Assembly (NCBI GenBank): GCA_964411925.1
Contig: CAYPNI010000061.1
Span: forward strand, 1-25,677
Length of the DNA stretch: 25,677 nt
Origin: VFKU01 sp964411925
GTDB lineage: Bacteria > Hydrogenedentota > Hydrogenedentia > Hydrogenedentales > GCA-2746185
Direction of reading: 5' to 3'
The notes under the pieces are model-generated. The model did no database searches. It had not been told where the DNA came from and saw nothing but the letters and a program-made list of their open reading frames with translations. Position 1 is the stretch's first letter. Each line of letters starts with the position of its first letter. Both the position numbers and the translations under genes were made by a program. This document shows positions 14,882-23,031 of this stretch, piece after piece.

Positions 14882-15047
14882 CGCCGCCCTCTCGGCGGCA
14901 TGCAGCTGATGTGCACTTACGCTCCCATAGGTCCAATGTGTCCTATAGGACCTATGGGGTGACCGCTGACGCCGCTTCGCTTCGACGACGAGGCGTCGCC
15001 CCTACGAAGCAATCGTCGTGGGTTAGCCGCCGGGACGGCGGCGCTAC
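14878..15047. repeat. 170-bp element bounded by 22-bp GTAGCGCCGCC inverted repeats
   Basis: Left arm 14878-14899 and right arm 15026-15047 match at 20 of 22 positions as inverted repeats, and each arm can itself fold (GCCGCC/GGCGGC). The terminal GTAG at each end contains the TAG stop of the neighbouring gene: 14879-14881 for the methyltransferase and 15044-15046 (minus strand) for hemF. Inside are the IR CCCATAGGTC/GACCTATGGG and a CCTACGAAGCAATCG piece similar to the repeat at 59-106. No reading frame is credible within it. Confidence 0.75.
14924..14958. repeat. CCCATAGGTC...GACCTATGGG palindrome
   Basis: Perfect 10-bp arms (14924-14933 and 14949-14958) enclose a second small palindrome TCCTATAGGA. 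Shares AGGACCTATGGG with the tandem repeat at 2871-2900. Confidence 0.65.
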
Positions 15048-15937
15048 GGTTTTTCGTTCACCCAGTCGCGCGGTGTGAGGTAGTAGTCCGTCAGTTCATG
15101 CTCGCGCGAGCCCTTCTCCGCGTGCCAGTCGTAGCGCCAGTGCGCGCGGGCAGGCAGACTCATCAGGATGGACTCCGTGCGGCCCTGGGATTGCAGGCCG
15201 AAGAGCGTGCCGCGATCGTAGATGAGGTTGAACTCGACGTAGCGGCCGCGGCGGTAAAGCTGGAACTCGCGCTCGGCGTCGGTGTGGCGGGTGTCGCGGT
15301 TTGCCTCGATGAACGGCCGGTACAGATTCGGGAACGACAGGCCAAGCGCAACGCAGTAATTGAATGCTTTTTGCTTGTCGTCGCGCACGTGGTCGAAAAA
15401 CACTCCGCCGATGCCGCGCGTCTCGCCGCGGTGCCTGAGGTAGAAGTACTCGTCGCAGTTTTTCTTGTGTTCGGAATACGAGTAACCGGATTCGTCGCAG
15501 ATCGCCTGCAACGCCTGGTGGAACTCGACGACCTGCTCGAGCACGGGGTAGTACGGCGTCACGTCGATGCCGCCGCCGAACCACCACACATCGCCCGCCT
15601 CGAAGTAACGGATGTTCATGTGGATCGTCGGGATGTGCGGGTTCCAGGGATGGATGACGAGACTGACGCCGGTCGCGAGGAACGGCGCGCCGGCGGGGAC
15701 CTGAATTTGCGTCGCCGCGGCCTGCGGCAGGCCCGAGCCGCGGATGCCGGAGAAGTTTACGCCGCCCTTCTCGAGCAGCGTGGACAGTTCCCAGACGCGC
15801 GTGCGCCCGCCGCCCGAGCCCTTGTCGTAATTCCAGACATCCTCGCGAAATGCTGCGCCGTCCTCCTCGCTCAAGAAGTCGCAGATGATGTCCTGGACTT
15901 GCTTGAATCCTTCCTGGATCTGAACGGCATCGGGCAT
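15044..15937 (-). CDS. hemF: oxygen-dependent coproporphyrinogen III oxidase
   Basis: Decarboxylates coproporphyrinogen III to protoporphyrinogen IX with O2 in haem synthesis; cytosolic homodimer. The 297 residues match the family's length and carry IHPWNPHIPTIHMNIRYF with the essential His106, WWFGGGIDVTPYY (118-130), RHRGETRGIGGVFFD (168-182) and the signature RRGRYVEFNLIYDRGTLFG (229-247). The ATG lies eight bases from the stop of the SGNH hydrolase gene, and GGAGAAG upstream overlaps that gene's end, so it is the last gene of a leftward operon. Presence of the O2-using enzyme implies at least microaerobic life. Confidence 0.96.
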   Translation of the reverse strand: MPDAVQIQEGFKQVQDIICDFLSEEDGAAFREDVWNYDKGSGGGRTRVWELSTLLEKGGVNFSGIRGSGLPQAAATQIQVPAGAPFLATGVSLVIHPWNPHIPTIHMNIRYFEAGDVWWFGGGIDVTPYYPVLEQVVEFHQALQAICDESGYSYSEHKKNCDEYFYLRHRGETRGIGGVFFDHVRDDKQKAFNYCVALGLSFPNLYRPFIEANRDTRHTDAEREFQLYRRGRYVEFNLIYDRGTLFGLQSQGRTESILMSLPARAHWRYDWHAEKGSREHELTDYYLTPRDWVNEKP

Positions 15938-15944
15938 CGTTGGG

Positions 15945-16601
15945 TCACTTCTCCACGAGCAGCGGCTTGATCAGCGCGTTCCACAGGTCGTAACCCGCTT
16001 GGTTCATATGCAGGCCGTCCTGGAGGAAGATCTCCGGTTTGGGCTTGCCGTCGGGGCCGAGCATGACGGGCTCGACGTCGAGGAAGTGAATGTAGTCGTG
16101 CTTCGCGGCGTAGTCGCGCACGAGTCCGTTCGTCTTGCGAATCTGGTCGATCAATTGCCAGCGCGCGATGCTGGGTTTGATGGCGACGTAGATGATTTTC
16201 GTGTCCGGCAAGGCCGCGTGGACCTTTTCGAAGAACTGGACGGTGTCGGCGAATACCGTTTCGGGTGTCTTGCCGTAGCTGAGGTCGTTGTCGCCCTCGT
16301 AAAAGACCACGAGCCGTGGCGCGTACTTGATGACAATGCGGTCGACGTACTGCACCGCGTCGGCGGTTTGCGACCCGCCAAAGCCGCGATTGATGATGCC
16401 GAGGTCCGGGAAGTCCTGATCCGTATTCCAGAAACGGATGCTGGAACTGCCCACGAAGACGATCCCGTGCTTCGCGGGCGGGTTCTCGGCATCCTGCGCC
16501 TCGAACGCGGCAATCGCCGGTTCCCAGCGGTCCTCGGCCGGCGCGAGAGGCGCGAGCGAAAGCGCCAGTAGCAGCGCGAGACCGATCGGTTTCAGTTTCA
16601 T
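15945..16601 (-). CDS. exported SGNH/GDSL hydrolase
   Basis: A 218-residue secreted esterase-type protein. Residues 1-23 are a Sec signal peptide (KLK, then a Leu/Ala core, APAED cleavage region). SGNH blocks: I, VFVGSSSIRFW (48-58), with the GDS motif changed to GSS and Ser53 as probable nucleophile; II, NRGFGGSQ with the oxyanion Gly; III, GDND with Asn; V, DGLHMN with the Asp-His pair. The family includes lipases, acetylesterases and sugar deacetylases. Because it sits between the WbpA-like gene (13-base gap) and hemF, deacylation of an envelope polysaccharide is a reasonable guess. GGAGGA six bases before the ATG fixes the start. Confidence 0.88.
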   Translation of the reverse strand: MKLKPIGLALLLALSLAPLAPAEDRWEPAIAAFEAQDAENPPAKHGIVFVGSSSIRFWNTDQDFPDLGIINRGFGGSQTADAVQYVDRIVIKYAPRLVVFYEGDNDLSYGKTPETVFADTVQFFEKVHAALPDTKIIYVAIKPSIARWQLIDQIRKTNGLVRDYAAKHDYIHFLDVEPVMLGPDGKPKPEIFLQDGLHMNQAGYDLWNALIKPLLVEK

Positions 16602-16614
16602 GTTTCGTCCTCCG

Positions 16615-17934
16615 TCACGCTTTGAAAATTCTCTCGCGGTTCTTCTTCACGCCGTGCGTCGCATTGCGCGTATCCAGCACGATCCGCGCGTGCTCGACGA
16701 TGAATTCGAAGTCGTATTTCGCGTGCGCGGTTACGATCAGCACCGCGTCGTATCGGGAGATCGATTTTGCCGTGAGTTCCACCGAATCCTTCTTGAGCTT
16801 GTGCTTGCGCGTCGGCGGCAGCGAAGGCACGTACGGGTCATTGTAGTCCACTTCCGCGCCGCGATCCTGCAACAGGTCGATGAGCGTCAGCCCGGGCGAT
16901 TCGCGCGGGTCGCCGATATTGGGCTTGTACGCGACGCCTAGCACGAGCACGCGCGAACCCTTGAGCGCCTTGCCGTGGTCGTTCAGCACGTTCATCAGTT
17001 CGGACACGACGTACTCGGGCATCGAGGTGTTAATCTCGCCCGCGAGCTCAATGAAGCGCGTCGAGATGCCGTACTCGCGCGCCTTCCATGTGAGGTAGAA
17101 CGGATCGATAGGGATGCAGTGCCCGCCGAGACCCGGCCCGGGATAAAACGGCATGAACCCGAAGGGTTTCGTCTTCGCCGCCTCGATGACTTCCCAGATA
17201 TCGATGCCCATTTTCGTGTAGATGAGTTTCAATTCGTTCACGAGCGCGATGTTGACGCCGCGGAACACGTTCTCCAGCAGTTTGACCGCCTCCGCCGTGC
17301 GGGCGTTCGAGACGCGGATCGTCGAGACCACGACCTGCCGGTAAAGCGCGTCCGCCGCGTCGAGCGCATCCAGCGTGCAGCCGCCGACGACCTTGGGAAT
17401 CTTGCCGGTCGAAAACTGCGCGTTGCCGGGGTCCTCGCGCTCGGGCGAGTACGCGAGCAAAAAGTCGGACCCGGACAGCAGCCCGCCCGCCTCGAGTTCC
17501 GGCTGCAGGACTTCCTCCGTCGTTCCGGGATACGTCGTCGATTCGAGCACGACGAGCTGGCCCGCGCGCAGGTATTTGCCGAGCACCTTGCCGGTGTTCG
17601 AAATGTACGAGAGGTCCGGCTCGTGATGCTCGGAGAGCGGCGTCGGCACGCAGATGAGCAGCGCGTCCGCCTCGGCCGTCCGCGAGAAGTCCGCGGTCGC
17701 TTCGAACAGGCCGCCCGCGTGCAACTCGGCGACCTCGCTCGCGGGGATGTGGCCGATGTAGCTCTCGCCGCGGTTGAGGGCGCTGGTCTTCGCTTCGTCG
17801 ATGTCGAACCCGAGCACGCGAAACCGATTCCGACAAAACGTCATCGCCAGCGGTAGGCCGACATAGCCGAGCCCGACGATGCCGACGACGGCTTCGCGGG
17901 ATTCGATGCGTCTGATGAGGGCAGCCGAGTCCAC
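16615..17934 (-). CDS. nucleotide-sugar 6-dehydrogenase, UDP-GlcNAc (WbpA) type
   Basis: NAD-dependent oxidation of a UDP-sugar at C6 to the uronic acid. The NAD fold starts at VGIVGLGYVGLP (GxGxxG, 22-27); VPTPL, SPEREDPGN and the catalytic cysteine in GPGLGGHCIPIDPFYLTW (Cys273) follow, with Lys218 in EAVKLLEN and a C-terminal substrate domain (LGVAYKPNIGDPRESP). The HCIPIDPFYLTWKAREYG block and the 439-residue length are closest to WbpA-type UDP-N-acetylglucosamine 6-dehydrogenases. I chose GTG 17934 (AGGA five bases upstream). The frame is open to a TTG at 17994, but that TTG belongs to the probable -35 box. UDP-ManNAc dehydrogenase (WecC) activity is an alternative. Confidence 0.88.
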   Translation of the reverse strand: MDSAALIRRIESREAVVGIVGLGYVGLPLAMTFCRNRFRVLGFDIDEAKTSALNRGESYIGHIPASEVAELHAGGLFEATADFSRTAEADALLICVPTPLSEHHEPDLSYISNTGKVLGKYLRAGQLVVLESTTYPGTTEEVLQPELEAGGLLSGSDFLLAYSPEREDPGNAQFSTGKIPKVVGGCTLDALDAADALYRQVVVSTIRVSNARTAEAVKLLENVFRGVNIALVNELKLIYTKMGIDIWEVIEAAKTKPFGFMPFYPGPGLGGHCIPIDPFYLTWKAREYGISTRFIELAGEINTSMPEYVVSELMNVLNDHGKALKGSRVLVLGVAYKPNIGDPRESPGLTLIDLLQDRGAEVDYNDPYVPSLPPTRKHKLKKDSVELTAKSISRYDAVLIVTAHAKYDFEFIVEHARIVLDTRNATHGVKKNRERIFKA

Positions 17935-17964
17935 AGGATTCCTGTACGGATGAAAATCGCGGCC

Positions 17965-17994
17965 ATTAGAACCCAACGCGGCGATTTGGGGCAA
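17965..17994 (-). promoter_or_regulatory. candidate promoter of the wbpA-like operon
   Basis: On the minus strand TTGCCC (17994-17989) and TCTAAT (17970-17965) are 18 bases apart. Transcription would begin near 17958, upstream of the GTG at 17934 and downstream of the TTG at 17994, which supports the shorter start. Confidence 0.5.
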
Positions 17995-18015
17995 ACGCCG
18001 CGCGCGCCGTATAAT
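17986..18015 (+). promoter_or_regulatory. candidate promoter of the wbpE-like gene
   Basis: TTGGGG (17986-17991) and a perfect TATAAT (18010-18015) are 18 bases apart, 29 bases before the start codon at 18045. Its -35 box overlaps that of the opposing promoter. Confidence 0.6.
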
Positions 18016-18044
18016 TCAGCGCACCAGGGAAGGGAATCCCCGCA

Positions 18045-19190
18045 TTGAACGTGCCTCTGCTCGATCTGCGCCCGCAATTCCGCGAACTCGAGACGGAGAT
18101 CCGCGCGGCGGTGGATGAAGTTCTCGCGTCCACGCAGTACATCCTCGGTCCGAAGGTCGAGGCGCTCGAAGCGGCCATCGCGGACTATTGCGACGTACGC
18201 CACGCCATCGGCGTGTCCTCGGGTACTGACGCGCTGCTCGCCGCGCTCATGGCGCTCGACGTCGGCCCCGGCGACACCGTCATCACGACGCCGTACTCCT
18301 TCTTCGCGACGGCCGGCACCGTTGCCCGGCTGCATGCGACCCCGGTCTTCATCGACATCGACCCGGTATCGTTCAATATGTGCCCGGCGGCGCTGCGCAC
18401 CTGGTTGAACACCGATTCGCCCGAACGCGCGCGCCTGAAGGCGATCATGCCTGTGCACCTCTACGGCCAGTGCGCCGAGATGGACCCCATCCGCGACGCC
18501 GCGCGGCAGGCCGGCGTGCCGATCATCGAAGACGCGGCACAGGCGATCGGCGCGACGTATCCCGGCCGCGCGGGCGTGCACCGGGCCGGCGGCATGGGCG
18601 AATTCGGCTGTTTCTCGTTCTTCCCGAGCAAGAACCTGGGTGGCATCGGGGACGGAGGGATGGTCGTCACGAACGATGCAAACCTTGCCGAGCGTGTGCG
18701 GCGGCTGCGCAACCACGGGATGCACCCGAAATATTTTCACAGCGAGATCGGCGGCAACTTCCGGCTCGACCCGATCCAGGCGGCGGTGCTGCTCGTGAAA
18801 CTGCCGCACCTCGATCGCTGGACGAACCTGCGCCGCGACAACGCGCTGCGGTACGACACGCAACTCAACGGCGATGGCCTCGAAACGCCGCGCACGAGTT
18901 TTGGCCGCGAACACCACACGTACAACCAGTACGTCGTCCGCGCGCCCGGCCGCCGCGAAGAGTTGCGCGCGCATTTGACCGCGAACGGCGTCGGCCACGA
19001 GATTTATTACCCGCTGCCGCTCCACCTGCAGGAATGCTTCCGCGCCCTCGGCCTCAAGCCCGGCGACTTCCCCCACAGCGAAGCCGCCGCCGCCGAGACG
19101 CTCGCCCTGCCCGTCTACCCGGGCCTCACCGAGGCGCAACAGGACTACGTCATCGAGACGCTGGCGAGCTTTTACGCGGCGGTGGTTTGA
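18045..19190 (+). CDS. DegT/DnrJ/EryC1 sugar aminotransferase (WbpE-like)
   Basis: PLP-dependent transaminase acting on keto-sugar nucleotides, 381 residues. Family marks: VPLLDLRPQF start, SSGTDALLAALMAL (58-71), PYSFFATAGTV (83-93), VHLYGQ (137-142), EDAAQAIGA (162-170) and the Schiff-base lysine in SFFPSKNLGG (Lys196), with NFRLDPIQAAVL and YPLPLHLQ near the substrate site. The start is TTG 18045, set by GGGAAGGGA at 18028-18036; a GTG two codons later is possible. Divergence from the WbpA-like gene suggests the WbpE role, amination of UDP-3-keto-GlcNAcA, but the companion WbpB, WbpD and WbpI genes are not in the window. Confidence 0.9.
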   Translation: MNVPLLDLRPQFRELETEIRAAVDEVLASTQYILGPKVEALEAAIADYCDVRHAIGVSSGTDALLAALMALDVGPGDTVITTPYSFFATAGTVARLHATPVFIDIDPVSFNMCPAALRTWLNTDSPERARLKAIMPVHLYGQCAEMDPIRDAARQAGVPIIEDAAQAIGATYPGRAGVHRAGGMGEFGCFSFFPSKNLGGIGDGGMVVTNDANLAERVRRLRNHGMHPKYFHSEIGGNFRLDPIQAAVLLVKLPHLDRWTNLRRDNALRYDTQLNGDGLETPRTSFGREHHTYNQYVVRAPGRREELRAHLTANGVGHEIYYPLPLHLQECFRALGLKPGDFPHSEAAAAETLALPVYPGLTEAQQDYVIETLASFYAAVV

Positions 19191-19198
19191 GGGGCGGC

Positions 19199-19262
19199 TG
19201 AACAGAAGGTAACAGAGGAAACAGAGAATGAAGTCTCCGTTTCCTCTGTTACCTCCTGTTCA
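19199..19262. repeat. 28-bp inverted repeat, AACAGAAGGTAACAGAGG
   Basis: Arms 19199-19226 and 19235-19262 pair at 26 of 28 positions around an 8-base loop, giving a very stable hairpin just after the aminotransferase stop. It may end transcription, but no T-run follows. Confidence 0.75.
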
Positions 19263-19323
19263 ATTCAGGCGTGAATAACTGCCGCCCATCCGAGTATTCT
19301 CCCTCAACATACCGGAGGAAACG

Positions 19324-20088
19324 ATGCCGCCTGAGACCGCGATCGAAGCCGTCGGCCTGCGGTTTCGTTATGGCCGCGAATGGGCGGTCGATGGCGTCAG
19401 CCTCGACATCGCGCGCGGCGAAGTGCTCTGCGTCATCGGCGCGAACGGCGCGGGAAAGACGACGCTGCTGTCACTACTGGGCGGGATGGTGCTGCCGCAA
19501 CAGGGCCACGTGCGCGTGTTCGGCCTCGACCGCTGGCGCGACAACTTCGCGATTCGCAAGCGCTCGACGTTCCTGCTGGCCGAGCCCGCGTTCGGCGAGA
19601 GCCTCACGCCCTACGAGTTCCTGCGATTCTTCGCGCAGATCTACGGCGTGCCCAAGCAAACGTTCCTCGAGCGCGTCAAACGCCTCGCCGCGGACATGAA
19701 CATGACCGAGCACTGGAACAAGCCCTGGGCGAAGCTGTCGCTCGGCATGCTCAAAAAGACGGGTCTCATCGCCGCATTCCTGCCGGACGCGGAACTGCGC
19801 ATCATGGACGAACCGTTCGCAGGCGGCATCGACCCCATGGCGATGGAGACGCTCTACGCCTGGATCGCCGAGGCCAAGTCGCGCGACGAGACCATCCTTT
19901 TCTCCACGCAGGTCCTCGAACAGGCCGAGGCTGTGACCGACCGATTGCTGCTGCTGGCGAACGGACACGTCCGAGCGCTCGGCAGACCTGACGAGCTGAT
20001 CGTCGCGGCGGGAATTGCGGCCAACGAACCGCGAGCGCTGTCCAAGGCCTTCCTGAGACTGACCAGTAACGCTAAGGAGCCGATGTAG
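19324..20088 (+). CDS. ABC transporter ATP-binding protein with atypical motifs
   Basis: A 254-residue ATPase expected to energise the membrane protein encoded directly after it. Walker A GANGAGKTT (39-47) and Walker B LRIMDEP (158-164, Glu163 catalytic) are normal. The signature is LSLGM (138-142), as in EcsA/YxlF-like exporters. The Q-loop position reads FLLAEP (no Gln), and the H-loop reads STQVLEQAE: the switch His is Gln196. Such changes are seen in slow or regulatory ATPases; here the Walker residues argue that ATP is still bound. GGAGG at 19314-19318 fixes the start. The substrate is unknown. Confidence 0.88.
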   Translation: MPPETAIEAVGLRFRYGREWAVDGVSLDIARGEVLCVIGANGAGKTTLLSLLGGMVLPQQGHVRVFGLDRWRDNFAIRKRSTFLLAEPAFGESLTPYEFLRFFAQIYGVPKQTFLERVKRLAADMNMTEHWNKPWAKLSLGMLKKTGLIAAFLPDAELRIMDEPFAGGIDPMAMETLYAWIAEAKSRDETILFSTQVLEQAEAVTDRLLLLANGHVRALGRPDELIVAAGIAANEPRALSKAFLRLTSNAKEPM

Positions 20089-21798
20089 ATGCTCGCCTCG
20101 CGCTGGGTGCGCTTCAAGCGGAGCGGCTGGCGACTCGCGTGCGCGTTTCTTGGCACGGTGATGAGTGCGGGCTTGGGCACGAGCCTGTTAGCGGGCACAG
20201 ACATCGACGACGACGCGGGCCGGGTACTCGCGGCGGTTCCGATCTCGCTGTTACTTTGGGTGTGGGGCGCCTTTCTAAGTCCTGCAATCTATCGGAGTGA
20301 CGACGAGATACTCTTCGCGCTGACGCCATTGACGCCACGGCGATTTTTCGCGCGCAATCTTCGCAATTTCTTCTCTGTGCATGTCTATTTGTTCGTCGCC
20401 GTTCCGTGGTTGTTGTGGTGGTTGGTGTCGCATGACAGTGGTGACACGATCGACCCGCTAATCCCAGTCAGCGGATTCCTAACGTATTACGTGCTATTGC
20501 TCGGCCCAGCATCAGAGTACCTCGGTGGTCAATGGTCCCCGTCTCGGATTCTTTTCGTCCCCCGGCACATTTTGCGATTCGGAGTCGTCCCCGTCCTCCT
20601 CGTGGCGGCCGCCGGAGCGATGAGTCTGTTCCTGGCAATGCGTTCATCTCTGGACGTGCTTCGATCGATAGTCGACTCGCTTCTCCAGGCGGGCGCATTG
20701 GGCCTCGCGACGATTACGGTCGTCTCGCCGGCTTCAGGCGTGGCGGCGCTGGCGGAACGTGATGCGAATCATGAACTGCTTCTTGCGTTCTGCGTGTCAT
20801 TCGCACTGATTCTCGCCTGGCAACTGATTGACATTGCCCGCGCGGTTCGCTCGTCCGTTACGCAATCGGAGAACCGTCAACTCGAAGCGTGGCTAGACCA
20901 TCGCACGGAGTTGATCGAACAAGCCGATGAGTTTTCGGAAATGGAAGAGGGTGCCCTACAAGCCTGGTCCGCGGAACGTGCGAAGCTGGAAATTTCGGCT
21001 CAGCCGAACGATGCGGCATACCACACCGATCCGCCTCCGGTTTTGAATGATTCCGGACCGTTGGAGTACGACACCTCGTACTCGCCAGAGAACCAGATGC
21101 TCCGCCACGCCAAATACGCGCAAAGCGCGGCAGGTGTATCTGGCGTACTCCCGTTTCTGCGTCGCAACTCGATTCGTATTGCCTGGTTCACTCTAGTCCT
21201 TGTGCTCATTGGACTTGGTGACCGTTCATCGCGCGGCGATGGTAAAGCGACGATGAATATCGCCGCTTTCGTCGTGTTCGGTCGTGGAATGCTTATTCTG
21301 GCGCGCTCGGCTGCATGGGAACCCATCACTCGAATGTGCCTTGCCGTCCCGGTGCGTGTGCCGAGACTTGCGGCATTCGCGTGGCGCGCACAGTTTGGTT
21401 TTGATTTCGTATGGGATCTCGTATTCGCCGCTGCGTTCGTCTTTCTCTCAGGGGCGCCGATTTGGTCCATGGCGGCGCTGCTCATCGGATTTCAATTCGT
21501 GCGGCTGAGCGGGCATCTCAGCACGTTTGTCAGGCTGACCCGCCGCAAGGGTGCGTTGCAGGATTTATCGCTGCATCAATGCCTCGAACTGTTCGTGGGA
21601 ACAGGTACTGTCGTATGGTTCGCAGTCGTTTCGACGAGCGACGATCTGCGCCCAGCCTTATCAGACCCGACGCTCTACGTGATTCTTCTCTTAGCATGGA
21701 TCTTACCTGTCGCATACGGCTCCTTGACGATTCTGTGGCGTCACCGCCGGGCCGACATGTCCTTGATGCGCAACAGGCTTGCGCAATGGGGAGTTTAA
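20089..21798 (+). CDS. putative ABC exporter membrane subunit
   Basis: A 569-residue polytopic membrane protein. About seven hydrophobic segments lie in the first half (roughly 15-35, 45-65, 96-113, 127-143, 164-184, 200-222, 229-250). A polar, acidic cytosolic stretch covers 251-360, and about six further segments lie between 361 and 549, so it may be a fused pair of half-permeases. No family motif is recognised. The ATG directly follows the stop of the ATPase gene, and its AAGGAG lies within that gene, so the two are one translational unit. Its codons look less GC-rich than the neighbours (many AT-ending third positions), perhaps reflecting relaxed constraint or later acquisition. Confidence 0.8.
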   Translation: MLASRWVRFKRSGWRLACAFLGTVMSAGLGTSLLAGTDIDDDAGRVLAAVPISLLLWVWGAFLSPAIYRSDDEILFALTPLTPRRFFARNLRNFFSVHVYLFVAVPWLLWWLVSHDSGDTIDPLIPVSGFLTYYVLLLGPASEYLGGQWSPSRILFVPRHILRFGVVPVLLVAAAGAMSLFLAMRSSLDVLRSIVDSLLQAGALGLATITVVSPASGVAALAERDANHELLLAFCVSFALILAWQLIDIARAVRSSVTQSENRQLEAWLDHRTELIEQADEFSEMEEGALQAWSAERAKLEISAQPNDAAYHTDPPPVLNDSGPLEYDTSYSPENQMLRHAKYAQSAAGVSGVLPFLRRNSIRIAWFTLVLVLIGLGDRSSRGDGKATMNIAAFVVFGRGMLILARSAAWEPITRMCLAVPVRVPRLAAFAWRAQFGFDFVWDLVFAAAFVFLSGAPIWSMAALLIGFQFVRLSGHLSTFVRLTRRKGALQDLSLHQCLELFVGTGTVVWFAVVSTSDDLRPALSDPTLYVILLLAWILPVAYGSLTILWRHRRADMSLMRNRLAQWGV

Positions 21799-21857
21799 CT
21801 TGTTTGCCTCACGCGTAAGGTGAACCGTAAACTGCATTGGTTCATTAAGAGGACTCT

Positions 21858-22847
21858 ATGGGCAATACGATCGCTTCGAATGCATGGGCAGAAATGTTGC
21901 GGCACGACTGGACGGTCGATGAACTGCGCGGGATTCATGACGCGCCGTTGACGGACCTGCTGTACCGCGCGCAGACGGTGCACCGGCGGTATCACGAGCC
22001 GGGGACGGTGCAGCAGTGCACGCTGCTGTCGATCAAGACGGGCCATTGCCCGGAGGATTGCGGGTACTGCCCGCAGAGCGCGCATTACGAGACTGGGGTG
22101 GACGGCCACGGGCTGCTGGACGTGGACGCGGTGCTCGAGGCGGCGCGGCGCGCGAAGGATCACGGCGCGACGCGGTTTTGCATGGGCGCGGCGTGGCGGG
22201 ACGCGCCGGAGGGGCAGCAGTTCGATCGCGTGCTGGACATGGTGCGCGGCGTGCGCGGGCTGGGGATGGAGGCATGCTGCACGCTGGGGATGCTGAACCG
22301 CGACCAGGCGCAGCGTCTCGCGGACGCGGGGCTGACGGCCTACAACCACAACCTCGACTCGTCGCCGGAGTTCTACGGCCAGGTCGTCTCGACACGGACG
22401 TACGAAGACCGGTTGCGGACGCTGGCCAATGTGCGCGAGTCGGGCGTGACGCTGTGTTGCGGCGGCATCATTGGCATGGGGGAGACGATCACGGACCGCA
22501 TGCGGCTGTTGCAGGTGCTCGCGGGGCACGACCCGCATCCCGAAAGCGTGCCGATCAACGTGCTGGTGCGCGTGCCGGGCACGCCGATGGCGGACAAGCC
22601 GCCGGTGGACCCCTTCGAGATGGTACGCATGATCGCGACCGCGCGGATCGCGATGCCGGCGAGCATGGTGCGTTTCGCGGCGGGGCGCATGGGCCTCTCG
22701 CACGAGGTGCAGGCGCTGTGTTTCATGGCCGGCGCGAACAGTATTTTCACGGGCGATCGGCTGCTCACGACGCCGAACCCCGGCGAGGACCAGGACGCGG
22801 CGCTCTTCAGGAAGACGGGGCTGAAAGCGATGGAGGCTACCGTCTAA
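21858..22847 (+). CDS. bioB: biotin synthase
   Basis: Radical SAM enzyme that inserts sulfur into dethiobiotin. The 329-residue length is normal. The [4Fe-4S] motif CPEDCGYC has Cys64, Cys68 and Cys71; the [2Fe-2S] ligands correspond to Cys108 (FCMGAAW), Cys140 or 141, Cys200 or 201 (CCGGIIGMGE) and the Arg in VRFAAGR. YNHNLDSS and NVLVRVPGTPM are also typical. GAGG seven bases before the ATG supports the start. No other biotin gene and no BirA-type operator is visible. It lies 59 bases after the ABC permease gene on the same strand but is probably functionally unrelated. Confidence 0.96.
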   Translation: MGNTIASNAWAEMLRHDWTVDELRGIHDAPLTDLLYRAQTVHRRYHEPGTVQQCTLLSIKTGHCPEDCGYCPQSAHYETGVDGHGLLDVDAVLEAARRAKDHGATRFCMGAAWRDAPEGQQFDRVLDMVRGVRGLGMEACCTLGMLNRDQAQRLADAGLTAYNHNLDSSPEFYGQVVSTRTYEDRLRTLANVRESGVTLCCGGIIGMGETITDRMRLLQVLAGHDPHPESVPINVLVRVPGTPMADKPPVDPFEMVRMIATARIAMPASMVRFAAGRMGLSHEVQALCFMAGANSIFTGDRLLTTPNPGEDQDAALFRKTGLKAMEATV

Positions 22848-22850
22848 GGG

Positions 22851-22994
22851 TGGTGGCGCAGGCTTCCAGCCTGCGGGGTTTCCACTGAACGCGAGCGCAG
22901 GCCGGCCGGTTGGAACGTCTCGGTCGTTTCACATCACACTGACGCGCCCTCGCGTTCGGTTGAACCCCCCGCGGCAAGATGCCTGCGCCACCAG
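22851..22994. repeat. large composite palindrome, TGGTGGCGCAGGC...GCCTGCGCCACCA
   Basis: Perfect 13-bp outer arms (22851-22863, 22982-22994) enclose an inner pair GAACGCGAG/CTCGCGTTC and a small hairpin at 22858-22874 (GCAGGCT/AGCCTGC). This REP/BIME-like element occupies most of the gap between the convergent bioB and lipoprotein genes. No RAYT-type transposase gene is in the window. Confidence 0.8.
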
Positions 22995-23031
22995 ACCAGT
23001 TCCCGGCAAAGGCTCGTACCCCGATCGGTAC

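Noticed and set aside
17935..17994. 20-residue N-terminal extension of the WbpA-like protein from a TTG
   Set aside because: No ribosome site, no family similarity, and the TTG is part of a probable -35 box; GTG 17934 has AGGA in front.
17841..19139. 432-codon open frame antisense to the aminotransferase gene
   Set aside because: Shadow of the GC-rich aminotransferase gene, without domain features; the plus strand carries the full PLP enzyme.
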